Source of the DNA: Clostridium sp. MCC353
Lineage (GTDB): Bacteria; Bacillota; Clostridia; Lachnospirales; Lachnospiraceae
DNA: 59,856 bases
Direction of reading: 5' to 3'
Assembly: GCF_018785315.1 (NCBI RefSeq)
Contig: NZ_WQPN01000016.1
Coordinates: 1 to 59,856, forward strand
A program made the translations under genes and the position numbers. Under the pieces are notes generated by a model that made no database searches, was not told the origin of the DNA, and worked only from the letters and a program-made list of their open reading frames with translations. Positions 1 to 7,586 of this stretch are shown in pieces. How positions within the stretch are numbered: the first letter of the stretch is position 1; the number at the start of each line of letters is the position of its first letter.

Positions 1-12
1 AAAAAGAAGATA

Positions 13-42
13 AGCTGCCATGGAGAGTATACCATGACAGCT
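13..42. other. Short hairpin at window start
   Basis: An imperfect inverted repeat with arms AGCTGCCATGG and CCATGACAGCT around an 8-base loop. No gene begins or ends in the first 78 bases, so its role is unknown. It may be the end of a transcript that lies outside the window. Confidence 0.3.
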
Positions 43-78
43 ATTATTTTGCACTACGGTTTGTTTTGTATCGCTTAC

Positions 79-224
79 AAAAAGACGGTCCGATGCCCAT
101 TCACGGTAAACTCTTTATGGGACTTTACCGTTCAGTGGGCATCTCAGAAACTGATTTGGTTTTCAGTTTCTGCCCGTCTTTTTCCATCCCTGGAGCCTAA
201 GTTTCACTAACGGTTTCCAGATGG
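79..224 (+). repeat. Nested three-stem repeat element, left copy
   Basis: The segment folds as a three-way junction. An outer stem pairs AAAAAGACGG (79-88) with CCGTCTTTTT (174-183). One inner arm pairs GATGCCCA (92-99) with TGGGCATC (136-143) and, further in, CGGTAAA with TTTACCG. The other inner arm pairs CAGAAACTGA (145-154) with TCAGTTTCTG (163-172). Bases 113-224 recur in reverse complement at the right window edge (59745-59856) with one mismatch at position 193. No protein is encoded here. Bases 225-340 hold a GC-rich run and the 3' flank of cstA, with nothing else I can name. Confidence 0.75.
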
Positions 225-340
225 CTTTCATCCCCGACGGATGCCCCCCGGCCCGGCCCGGCCCCTTCCAAAAATCCGTCCCTCTGTTCCTCCCCTCCTC
301 CCGCTTTCCTGCGTAACTCCCACTAAATTAACTCCAAAAA

Positions 341-1780
341 TTAAACGGAATACTCCTCCTCCATGGAAGCCGCCTGAGCATTTTTGCCTCTGCCCAGCAC
401 ACAAGTGAATACAAACGTTCCAAGGCATACCGCTGCAAACAGGATTCCTGCCGGATAAGCGATGGAAGTGGAGAGCTGGAAGCCCTCTTTGGCCATCAAT
501 ATGTAGGTACAGGATACTGCCGACATAAAAGTTGCAGGAAGTGCGGTCATCCAGTAGAACCGTTTTCTGCGGAATAAGTAAACACTTGCAGACCACAGGG
601 CGATCATGGCTAATGTCTGGTTGCTCCAGGAGAAATATCTCCATACAACCTGAACGTCCACCTGGGTCAGGACAGATCCCACTGCTAACAGTGGAATTGT
701 TAAAAGCAAACGGTTTTTAATCGGTTTCTGGTCGATTTTAAACCAGTCGGCCAGGGTTAAACGGGCGCTTCTGTAAGCGGTGTCCGCAGAAGAAATAGGA
801 CAGGCGATTACGCCGATCATTGCGATTACAGCGCCTACCGGGCCTAAAAGCTTAAAGCAGATTTCGTAAACAACGCTGGATTGTCCGTTGCCCAGTGCAG
901 TTAAAAGGCCGCCGGTTCCATTGTAGAAAGCTACGCCTGCCGCAGCCCAGATTAAAGCGATAACGCCTTCTGCCACCATAGCGCCGTAGAAAACTCTTCG
1001 GCCGTCTTTTTCGTTGGTTAAGCAGCGGGCCATAAGCGGTGACTGGGTTGCATGGAAACCTGAGATGGCGCCGCATGCTACAGAAATGAACATGGTAGGC
1101 CAGATTGGTGTATTTGAAGGATGCAGGTTTTCCAAAGTAATCTCAGGAATGGTATATCCGCCGAGGATGATAGCGCCGCCTACGCCAAGGGCCATCACGA
1201 TCAGACAAATGCCAAAGAACGGATAAATTTTACCGATTACCTTATCAATGGGAACAAATGTTGCGATAAAATAATAGATTAAAACCACAGCCAGCCAGAA
1301 TTTTGTATCCAGCACGTTGGGGGTCAGCATGGCCAGCAGATTTGCCGGGCCTGTGGAGAAGCTGACGCCTACCAAAACCAGAAGCACCACGGAAAATACC
1401 CTCATTACCTGCTTCATGGTGCTGCCCAGATAAGTTCCCGTCAGTTCGGAAACGCTGGCGCCTTTGTGTCTCATGGACATCATTCCCACCATGTAATCGT
1501 GAACGCCTCCGCCTAAAAGCGTGCCGAAGGTGATCCATAAGAATACGCTGGGCCCCCAGCAGGCGCCTGCCAGCGCTCCGAAGATCGGGCCTAAACCGGC
1601 GATGTTCAAAAGCTGGATCAAAAAGATGCGGGGAGTTCCCATGGGAACGTAATCGCTGCCGTCCGTCATAGTCAATGCCGGCGGTTTTCTGTCGTCCGGA
1701 CCGAATACCTTTTCAGCGATTTTGCTGTAAACCATAAACCCCACAATTAAAATTGCCAGACAAACAAAGAAACTTACCAT
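341..1780 (-). CDS. cstA: CstA-family pyruvate/peptide transporter
   Basis: A 479-residue polytopic membrane protein of the carbon-starvation CstA/BtsT family, whose studied members import pyruvate or peptides. Hallmarks include the N-terminal segment ending in an AEKVFGPDDRKPPA-like stretch, the NIAGLGPIFGA motif in an early helix and a GGVHDYMVGM segment. At about 480 residues it is the short clostridial form rather than the roughly 700-residue E. coli CstA. The ATG start is preferred over an upstream TTG because a GGAGG lies eight bases upstream. It lies downstream of a LytS-like kinase and LytTR regulator on the same strand, the arrangement expected if those proteins switch on the transporter, as BtsS/BtsR do for BtsT in E. 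coli. The substrate cannot be read from the sequence. Confidence 0.9.
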   Translation of the reverse strand: MVSFFVCLAILIVGFMVYSKIAEKVFGPDDRKPPALTMTDGSDYVPMGTPRIFLIQLLNIAGLGPIFGALAGACWGPSVFLWITFGTLLGGGVHDYMVGMMSMRHKGASVSELTGTYLGSTMKQVMRVFSVVLLVLVGVSFSTGPANLLAMLTPNVLDTKFWLAVVLIYYFIATFVPIDKVIGKIYPFFGICLIVMALGVGGAIILGGYTIPEITLENLHPSNTPIWPTMFISVACGAISGFHATQSPLMARCLTNEKDGRRVFYGAMVAEGVIALIWAAAGVAFYNGTGGLLTALGNGQSSVVYEICFKLLGPVGAVIAMIGVIACPISSADTAYRSARLTLADWFKIDQKPIKNRLLLTIPLLAVGSVLTQVDVQVVWRYFSWSNQTLAMIALWSASVYLFRRKRFYWMTALPATFMSAVSCTYILMAKEGFQLSTSIAYPAGILFAAVCLGTFVFTCVLGRGKNAQAASMEEEYSV

Positions 1781-1829
1781 ACTCAATACCTCCTGTTCAT
1801 TTTCTGCTGTTCCTTTTCTTTATAGCCCC

Positions 1830-1835
1830 ATTATA
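1830..1835 (-). promoter_or_regulatory. Candidate cstA -10 box
   Basis: On the minus strand a perfect TATAAT lies about 50 bases before the cstA start, with no good -35 hexamer at the expected distance. That is typical of promoters needing an activator. Farther upstream, in 1869-1918, two related 9-mers, ACCATTCAT and ACTGTTCAT, occur in the same orientation about 42 bases apart and could be LytTR-type sites. That last point is speculative. Confidence 0.4.
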
Positions 1836-1924
1836 TAGAATAATAGACAAAAGAAAATAGATTTTACATGAACAGTAGTGCTATGTGCACAAAATGCAGG
1901 AATCCATGAATGAATGGTAAGGGG

Positions 1925-2641
1925 TTAAACCCCGAGAAGCTGGCGCAGATTTTTAACTTTATCTCTGCTGACCGGCAGGATGTTCTGCTCGAAGCCCTGC
2001 ATTTTGACGGCCAGGCTGTTGTTGGCCCAGGGGAACAGCTCCGATATATAGTTTAAATTGACCAGATAACTCTTATGGATGCGGTAGAAGCTGTGGGAGG
2101 CCAGTTTTTTCTCGAATTCTCCCAAAAGCTGATTATCCGTATAATCCCCGGCCGCGGTATGGATGATGCAGCCCCGGCCCTCGGTTTCCAGGTAGACAAT
2201 CTGATGGATGTCCACCAGCAGAATCTTCTTATTGGTATTGATGGCCAGTTTATCGGACTGGAGAAGAGGCGTCCTGGGGGCCTCCATCTCTTTTCGGCAT
2301 TTTTCCAGCACACGTTTTACCCGTTCAGGATCAAATGGCTTCAATATATAGTTGCTCACTCCCAGTTCAAATGCTTTCACCGCGTATTGGGAGTATGCGG
2401 TGGCGAATACAATCTGGGCTTTGGGCATCATTTTCTGGGCCGCCGCCGCCAGGGTGGTGCCCTCCATATCATTCAAATTAATATCGATGAACAGCAGGTC
2501 AAAGGACTGGGCGCTCAACAGTTCCAGCGCACCGGCCCCGCTGTCCGCCTCCATAATATCGCTGTCGGGCACATGTTCCAGAATTTGATGGATCAGTTCC
2601 CGGCGGGCAGGCCGTTCGTCGTCAATAACTGCAATTTTCAT
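1925..2641 (-). CDS. LytTR-family response regulator
   Basis: A 238-residue regulator with an N-terminal receiver domain (IDDE acidic cluster, phospho-acceptor Asp53 in LLFIDINL, conserved Lys in YILKPF) and a C-terminal LytTR DNA-binding domain from about residue 135 (YLETEGRG, FYRIHKSYLVNL). The start follows a GGAGG and lies one base after the stop of the upstream kinase, so the pair is co-transcribed and probably translationally coupled. A longer frame adds 24 residues at the N terminus but has no receiver homology there. By position and architecture it is the counterpart of E. coli BtsR and is likely to control the adjacent cstA; this is inference from gene order. Confidence 0.92.
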   Translation of the reverse strand: MKIAVIDDERPARRELIHQILEHVPDSDIMEADSGAGALELLSAQSFDLLFIDINLNDMEGTTLAAAAQKMMPKAQIVFATAYSQYAVKAFELGVSNYILKPFDPERVKRVLEKCRKEMEAPRTPLLQSDKLAINTNKKILLVDIHQIVYLETEGRGCIIHTAAGDYTDNQLLGEFEKKLASHSFYRIHKSYLVNLNYISELFPWANNSLAVKMQGFEQNILPVSRDKVKNLRQLLGV

Positions 2642-2642
2642 A

Positions 2643-4388
2643 TCAATTCCTCCATGCTGCACACTCCAGGTTTTCCTTGTTTTCCGGCATGATTTCTCCG
2701 GTATCAGTATCATCAGGATCTTGCGGGATCAGAAAGCTGACCTTTGATCCGGCGGCCGAACTCTCAATCCGCAGGCCGTGTTCCCCGCCATAGATGCTTT
2801 TTAAACGTTTATGTACATTTTCCAGGCCCACCCCTTTTTCGCTTTTTCCGGAATAGAGATTTTGTATCACCTCTTCCGGAAAACCAAAGCCGTGGTCTTC
2901 TACTGCGATTTCGGTGCCATTTTCGGCCAGAGCGGCGCTGATCCGGACAAAACGGCGGCCTGATTTATCCGCCCCATAACGAATCGCATTTTCCACTAAA
3001 GGCTGAAGGATGAATGACGGGACCATACAATTTAAATCTTCGGATACCTGGATTTCCACCTGAAGTTTTTCCTCAAAGCGGGCCATTTCCAGTTCCAGGT
3101 AGCTCTTTACATGAAAAAGTTCCGTGTGCAGATTCAGCATATAACGGTCATTTTCAAGGGTCTGCCTGTAATAGGTGGACAGGGTGAGCAAAAGTTCCCG
3201 GGCCCTGTCGGGATTTTCCCGGCAGACATAGGAGATGGTATTCAGCGCATTATAGAGGAAATGCGGATTCACCTGGGACTGCAGGGCTTTAAATTCCGCC
3301 TTCCTCCTGAGCCGTTTTTGATAATCCAGATCGGAAAGCTCAAGCTGGGTTGAGAATAATTTGGCAAGTTCGTCCACAAAGCTGATATTGGCCTGGGCGC
3401 TGTGCCATTGTTTTTTTACGACCATGGTCAGGCTGCCGATAGGATTGTCCAGTTCAATGAGGGGGGCCACGATGATGGTATGGTTTTTTAAATACGGGTA
3501 GAGCGGGTCGTCTCTGTCCGCCTGTGAAAAAGTGGTGGTCTGACAATTCTGTATGGAGTTCAGAATCGGTGTCAGAACTGCATCTGATTGAATCCCTTCA
3601 TGTTTCCCATCGGAACAAAATGCCAGCACCTTTTTGTCATCTGTGATCATTACGGCGTCACAGGTGATGGAATCGTAGATGATTTTCACCGTATCTTCGA
3701 TATGTTTCCTGCTGTGAAGTCCCTGCCTGAGGTGGGGAAGGCTTTTATCCGCAATGCTTAAAGCCAGACGCATTTTACCTGCGAATTCGCTGTCCTCTTC
3801 AATAAATACCATATTGAATGTGCCGATAAATATGACCATGCCCAGGGAATTCATGACAATCATGGGAAATGCGATCAGTTCCACCAGTTGAAGGGCGGCG
3901 GAAAATGGCTTTGAAATCAGTAGAATGATGACCATCTGGCCGATTTCCGCCAGGGCTGTGATGAGAAAGATCCCGGTACTGTCCAGTTTCCCCCTGCGGA
4001 ACCTTCTGGAAAATGCGGAACCGATCAGCCCCTCAAAAAATGTGGAAACCGCGCAGGATACGGCTGTAAATCCCCCAATATCGAAAAGATAGCGGTGAGC
4101 TCCGCCGATGACAGCAGCCCCCATTCCCACATAGGGCCCGCCCAGCAGTCCGGCGGCCAAAACCCCGATAACCCGTGTATTGACAATCGCTCCCTGCGCC
4201 CTGACCCCGGTATAGGTGGAAATGATGCTCACAGCGCCGAAAATCAAGGCCAGCGCGACACGGCAGCTTACGGAATTATTGCCCTCCAGCAGAAGGCGGC
4301 GGACGACGGGGATTTTGGTCAGCAGTGTGGCGATTAACACCAAAAGGCCGATATTGAGCAGCAGACTGAAAAACATGGTATTTGGCAT
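2643..4388 (-). CDS. LytS-like sensor histidine kinase (5TM-LYT)
   Basis: A 581-residue membrane kinase. About six hydrophobic segments in the first 190 residues form a 5TM-5TMR_LYT sensor (GVRAQGAIVNTRVIG and GGPYVGMGAAVIGG motifs). A GAF-like region follows at about 210-350. The kinase core begins with QSQVNPHFLYNALNT, phospho-acceptor His376, and ends with an HATPase domain (N box VENAIRYG, DHGFGFPEE, GVGLENVHKRL). This is the LytS/BtsS class; BtsS senses extracellular pyruvate in E. coli. It is the first gene of a kinase-regulator-transporter unit. Its 5' side faces a divergent YjbR gene across a short gap, so the promoter must lie within about 70 bases. The ligand is unknown. Confidence 0.92.
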   Translation of the reverse strand: MPNTMFFSLLLNIGLLVLIATLLTKIPVVRRLLLEGNNSVSCRVALALIFGAVSIISTYTGVRAQGAIVNTRVIGVLAAGLLGGPYVGMGAAVIGGAHRYLFDIGGFTAVSCAVSTFFEGLIGSAFSRRFRRGKLDSTGIFLITALAEIGQMVIILLISKPFSAALQLVELIAFPMIVMNSLGMVIFIGTFNMVFIEEDSEFAGKMRLALSIADKSLPHLRQGLHSRKHIEDTVKIIYDSITCDAVMITDDKKVLAFCSDGKHEGIQSDAVLTPILNSIQNCQTTTFSQADRDDPLYPYLKNHTIIVAPLIELDNPIGSLTMVVKKQWHSAQANISFVDELAKLFSTQLELSDLDYQKRLRRKAEFKALQSQVNPHFLYNALNTISYVCRENPDRARELLLTLSTYYRQTLENDRYMLNLHTELFHVKSYLELEMARFEEKLQVEIQVSEDLNCMVPSFILQPLVENAIRYGADKSGRRFVRISAALAENGTEIAVEDHGFGFPEEVIQNLYSGKSEKGVGLENVHKRLKSIYGGEHGLRIESSAAGSKVSFLIPQDPDDTDTGEIMPENKENLECAAWRN

Positions 4389-4460
4389 GGCAGTTCCCCC
4401 CTTGATTCCATATGTTTATGGGGGTATTATAACAGAGGAAAGGGAAAAAAGGAAGAAAGT

Positions 4461-4787
4461 ATGAAGACAAGAGAAGAAGTAATTACTTACTGCAAAACAC
4501 TGGCGGACGTATATGAGGACTACCCGTTCCACGATGAAAACTGGACGGTCATGAGATACCGGAAGAACAAGAAATGTTTTGCATACATATATGAAAGAGA
4601 AGGGGCTGTCTGGGTGAATGTAAAATGCAGCCCCGAGTGGATTGAATTCTGGAGAAATGCCTGGGAATCAGTGGTGCCTGCTTATCATATGAACAAAAAT
4701 CATTGGAATTCCCTGATTTTAGACGGCACGATTCCCGGACAGGATATCAAACGGATGATTGCAGAAAGTTATGACCTGATCGTTTGA
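4461..4787 (+). CDS. MmcQ/YjbR family protein
   Basis: A small 108-residue protein of the MmcQ/YjbR family (double-wing CyaY-like fold). Typical features are the N-terminal KTREEVITYC, the central WTVMRYRKNKKCFAYIYER strand pair, the CSPEW motif and the C-terminal HWNSLILDGTIP followed by a final helix. Members are widespread small DNA-binding-like proteins without an agreed role. It is transcribed divergently from the LytS-like kinase and is alone on its strand before the convergent Fe-S genes. The ribosome binding site is weak (a GGAAG-like run). Confidence 0.85.
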   Translation: MKTREEVITYCKTLADVYEDYPFHDENWTVMRYRKNKKCFAYIYEREGAVWVNVKCSPEWIEFWRNAWESVVPAYHMNKNHWNSLILDGTIPGQDIKRMIAESYDLIV

Positions 4788-4805
4788 CCCGGTCATTTGA
4801 CCAGA

Positions 4806-5393
4806 TCATTTCGTTTGGCTGTCATGATGTCTGGCTTTGCAGATCATCTGCGTCATGGTTCCCATCGGGCAGTAGACACACCAGGAACGGGGCCGGAACA
4901 GCAGCATGGTGATGGTACCTAAAATGGTTGAGGTCAGCATTACGCTGTAAAATCCAAAGGAAAACTGCTGCACCCAATGGGGGACATCCAAAGCTGTGCC
5001 TGCAAAATGCCAAGGCACTTTAAAGGTCCAAAGGAGGGTAACCACTTCCTTCAGGGTTTTTGCGCCTGCGAACACCAGATAGGTGGAAAAGATCATATTC
5101 AGGAACATGGTCATAAAAAACGCCAGAAACCCGTAACGGAACCATTTGGACCGGAGAAATGGAGGAATCGGCTTATTTCTGGAGAGTTTCAGCTTTCCGC
5201 CTAAAAGCTGAAATAACTGGCCCCGCCCGCAGTACCGGTTACAGTAGGATTTATTGCCGCCAATGATGGAGATTCCGAGGGGGACTAAAAAACAGATCAG
5301 CCCCAGCCATGCGAAGAGGATGTTAAAAAATCCTAAAATCAAATATAAAAGAGAAGCAATCCATAAATAATCATACCAATGTTTTTGTTTCAT
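4806..5393 (-). CDS. NapH/YccM-like membrane 4Fe-4S protein
   Basis: A 195-residue membrane protein with four to five hydrophobic segments and two cysteine clusters, YCNRYC near residue 60 and CVYCPMG near the C terminus, as in the NapH/YccM electron-transfer family. The C-terminal cluster is only a partial ferredoxin motif, so this looks like a compact or half-size member. Its ATG overlaps the stop of the upstream ferredoxin by one base, with a GAGGTG ribosome binding site inside the ferredoxin gene, so the two are translationally coupled. It probably passes electrons between a membrane donor and the soluble ferredoxin. The partner oxidoreductase is not in the window. Confidence 0.75.
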   Translation of the reverse strand: MKQKHWYDYLWIASLLYLILGFFNILFAWLGLICFLVPLGISIIGGNKSYCNRYCGRGQLFQLLGGKLKLSRNKPIPPFLRSKWFRYGFLAFFMTMFLNMIFSTYLVFAGAKTLKEVVTLLWTFKVPWHFAGTALDVPHWVQQFSFGFYSVMLTSTILGTITMLLFRPRSWCVYCPMGTMTQMICKARHHDSQTK

Positions 5394-5587
5394 CAACTGT
5401 TCACCTCTGTTTTTTCTATTACGCTGGCCGGACATGTGCCGACACACAGCCCGCACCCGACACAGGCTGCGAAATCGACGGCTGCGAAGATTCCTTTATA
5501 GATACTGATGGCCTTTCGCGGACACACCTTAACACATGCGCCGCAGGCTACACATTCATCCTGATTTACAATTGCTTTGTATTTCAT
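5393..5587 (-). CDS. 2x[4Fe-4S] ferredoxin
   Basis: A 64-residue bacterial-type ferredoxin with two full CxxCxxCxxxCP clusters (CVACGACVKVCP and CVGCGLCVGTCP), each predicted to bind a [4Fe-4S] centre. An in-frame GTG one codon upstream is possible; the ATG is chosen. It is first in a two-gene unit with the NapH-like protein, and the overlap of stop and start indicates a dedicated partner. The promoter region is shared with a divergent permease across about 130 bases. Confidence 0.88.
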   Translation of the reverse strand: MKYKAIVNQDECVACGACVKVCPRKAISIYKGIFAAVDFAACVGCGLCVGTCPASVIEKTEVNS

Positions 5588-5650
5588 CACTTATGACCCC
5601 ATTTCTTTTTTCTATGTGAATGAGTATAGGGGAAAAACGAAATATTTTCA

Positions 5651-5678
5651 GTGACAAAATCACAAAAGGTGATATAAT
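5651..5678 (+). promoter_or_regulatory. Promoter of the permease with inverted repeat
   Basis: A -35-like GTGACA and a perfect TATAAT are separated by 16 bases in front of the permease gene. The -35 region sits in a short inverted repeat, GTGA-N5-TCAC, which resembles a Crp/Fnr-type half-site pair but with five rather than six spacer bases. The binding protein is unknown. Confidence 0.5.
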
Positions 5679-5716
5679 CTGGAATGGAAGAAAAAGGGAG
5701 GAAATCATAAAGAGCG

Positions 5717-6835
5717 ATGAAGGCGAAAATTATTACTTTTATCAGGCGGGAGGCGGTGCTGTCGGCGGCTCTGCTTTTGGCGGTGCTGTCCATGTTTTTG
5801 GTAGCGCCGGACAGGACTTATATTACATATACGGATTATAAAACGCTGGCATTATTGTTCTGCCTTATGACGGTTATGGCGGGATTTCAGAGTTTAGGCA
5901 TATTTCACAGGATTGGGGAAGGGCTGTTAAAACAGGTGAAAGGCAGCCGGCAGGTGGCGTTTATTCTGGTGGTTCTGTGTTTCTTTTCCAGCATGGTCAT
6001 AACCAATGACGTGGCTTTGATCACATTTGTACCGTTTGCCATCACGGTGCTTAAAATGGCAGCATTGGAAGAACTGCTGGTTCCGGTCGTCGTGATGCAG
6101 ACAATTGCGGCTAATCTGGGGAGTATGGTGACGCCCATAGGGAATCCCCAGAATTTATATCTCTATTCGTTATCGGGAATCCCGCCTGCGGGTTTCATAA
6201 GGCTGATGGTTCCGTTTGCGGCGGTGGCGTTGGTTCTTCTGCTTGCATGGCTGATGGCAGTCAGGAATAAGGAGATTGAAATGGTTTCCTTAAAACGGGA
6301 ACCGGAGGCAGACCCGGGATTGGGCAGAGCTTTCCTGACTTACCTTCTGTTATTCTTTGCCTGCATCGGATCGGTTGCGCAGATGATTCCGTGGCAGGCG
6401 CTGCTGATTTTGGTGGTCATATCAATTTTGGCGGTTGACAGGCAACTCTTTTGTCGTGTGGATTATTCTTTGTTATTGACATTTACAGGATTTTTTATCT
6501 TTATCGGGAACATGAAGCGGGTTCCGGCCTTTTATGAATTCATCAGCCGGATGGTCACCGGAAATGAAGTGATCACCGCAGTGGTTTCCAGCCAGGTCAT
6601 CAGCAATGTGCCTGCGGCCCTGTTGTTATCCGGGTTCACGGATCAGTGGAAAGCGCTGATAATCGGGACAAACCTGGGCGGGCTGGGGACCTTGATCGCG
6701 TCCATGGCAAGTTTGATTTCTTATAAATATGTGGCGAGGGAGTTCCCGGAAAAGAGAGGTAGGTATCTGCTGGTGTTTACCGGGGCGAATTTGGTGTTTC
6801 TGGGGATGCTGCTGGTTTTCTATGGCTTGGGTTAA
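5717..6835 (+). CDS. SLC13/ArsB-type ion transporter superfamily permease
   Basis: A 372-residue polytopic membrane protein with about ten hydrophobic helices. The motif SSMVITNDVALITFVPF near residue 95, and a second re-entrant-like segment QVISNVPAALLLSG near residue 295, match the two inverted repeats of the ion transporter superfamily (SLC13, CitM, ArsB, NhaD). GNPQNLYLYS after a glycine-rich turn is also typical. The length is shorter than most SLC13 carriers and closer to ArsB-like permeases. The substrate (dicarboxylate, arsenite or sodium/proton) cannot be assigned. The ribosome binding site GGGAGG lies 14 bases before the ATG, a little far. It is divergent from the ferredoxin pair. 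Confidence 0.75.
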   Translation: MKAKIITFIRREAVLSAALLLAVLSMFLVAPDRTYITYTDYKTLALLFCLMTVMAGFQSLGIFHRIGEGLLKQVKGSRQVAFILVVLCFFSSMVITNDVALITFVPFAITVLKMAALEELLVPVVVMQTIAANLGSMVTPIGNPQNLYLYSLSGIPPAGFIRLMVPFAAVALVLLLAWLMAVRNKEIEMVSLKREPEADPGLGRAFLTYLLLFFACIGSVAQMIPWQALLILVVISILAVDRQLFCRVDYSLLLTFTGFFIFIGNMKRVPAFYEFISRMVTGNEVITAVVSSQVISNVPAALLLSGFTDQWKALIIGTNLGGLGTLIASMASLISYKYVAREFPEKRGRYLLVFTGANLVFLGMLLVFYGLG

Positions 6836-6841
6836 AAGAAT

Positions 6842-6892
6842 ATTTACATGAAGCGTGAAGGCTTTTTCAAAAATGCCTTCACCCTTTGCTTT
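6842..6892. repeat. Degenerate hairpin related to the 52-bp palindrome
   Basis: Arms GTGAAGGC and GCCTTCAC surround an A/T-rich centre, with looser pairing outside (TTTACATGAAGC against GCTTTAAA). The same core words occur in the perfect palindrome near the right end of the window. It sits just after the permease stop and could serve as its terminator. The rest of the 300-base gap holds only the marR promoter described next. Confidence 0.5.
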
Positions 6893-6997
6893 AAAATCAT
6901 TTCCAGCGCAGGAAATCCCCAGCCGTGATCCATCGTAACTTCCGGTAATACCTAAATCCTGCGGAAAAATCCCCCCAAATCCCCTCAATAAACTTTC

Positions 6998-7060
6998 TTG
7001 ACATCCCACATATACTGTTATATAATTCATTTTTGAACAATTCACTTTTGAACTGTTTAA
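6998..7060 (+). promoter_or_regulatory. Consensus promoter and likely MarR operator
   Basis: TTGACA and TATAAT, both perfect, are separated by 17 bases, an ideal vegetative promoter. Immediately downstream lie two direct copies of TTTTGAAC spaced 15 bases apart, the first within the small palindrome TGAACAATTCA. A repressor bound there would block initiation. Because the first gene encodes a MarR protein, autorepression of the MarR-MATE operon is the simplest reading. Confidence 0.7.
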
Positions 7061-7138
7061 AAAAGAACTATAAATCCCCATCAAACGAGAAAAATTACCA
7101 TTAATAAATGCCGCCTCCACGGCAGAATCGAGGTTGAT

Positions 7139-7585
7139 ATGTACAAAATACAGGAAGGATACTTTATTCATTTTGCTAAGGTAAACAAGGTTTACCGCAA
7201 GATATGTTACCAGGCGGTGGAAGAATACCATTTTACGCCCAATGAAATCGAAGTGATGATGTTTTTATCCAATAACCCTGGAATGGACAGCGCTTCGGAT
7301 ATCGCGTTTTATAAGAACATATCTAAAGGACTGGTGGCGAAATCGGTGGAATCTTTGTATAACAAAGGTTTTATAAAAACTGAAAAAGATACGAAGGACC
7401 GGCGGCTGATCCATTTGATTCTGACAAAGCAGAGCGACGATGTGGTTAAGAGGCTGCAAAGCTGTAAACGGGAATTTATAAAACAGCTCCAAAAGGGGGT
7501 TACGGAGGAGGACCTGGCGGCCATGGACCGGGCTACTTCCGTTATGAATCAGAATTTAGATGAAATGTTAAAAGGAGTGAAATGA
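7139..7585 (+). CDS. MarR family transcriptional regulator
   Basis: A 148-residue winged-helix regulator. The central region (HFTPNEIEVMMFLSNN, a recognition helix around NISKGLVAKSVESL, and a wing GFIKTEKDTKDRRLIHLILT with the DxRxxxLxLT signature) is diagnostic of the MarR family. It lies one base ahead of a MATE efflux pump and behind a perfect promoter with repeated TTTTGAAC elements. It therefore probably represses its own operon until a drug or metabolite binds. The start has GAGGT upstream. Confidence 0.92.
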   Translation: MYKIQEGYFIHFAKVNKVYRKICYQAVEEYHFTPNEIEVMMFLSNNPGMDSASDIAFYKNISKGLVAKSVESLYNKGFIKTEKDTKDRRLIHLILTKQSDDVVKRLQSCKREFIKQLQKGVTEEDLAAMDRATSVMNQNLDEMLKGVK

Positions 7586-7586
7586 A

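Noticed and set aside
852-1076. Open frames on either strand inside cstA and other large genes
   Set aside because: They are out-of-frame shadows of strong coding regions, lack ribosome binding sites and show no family resemblance.
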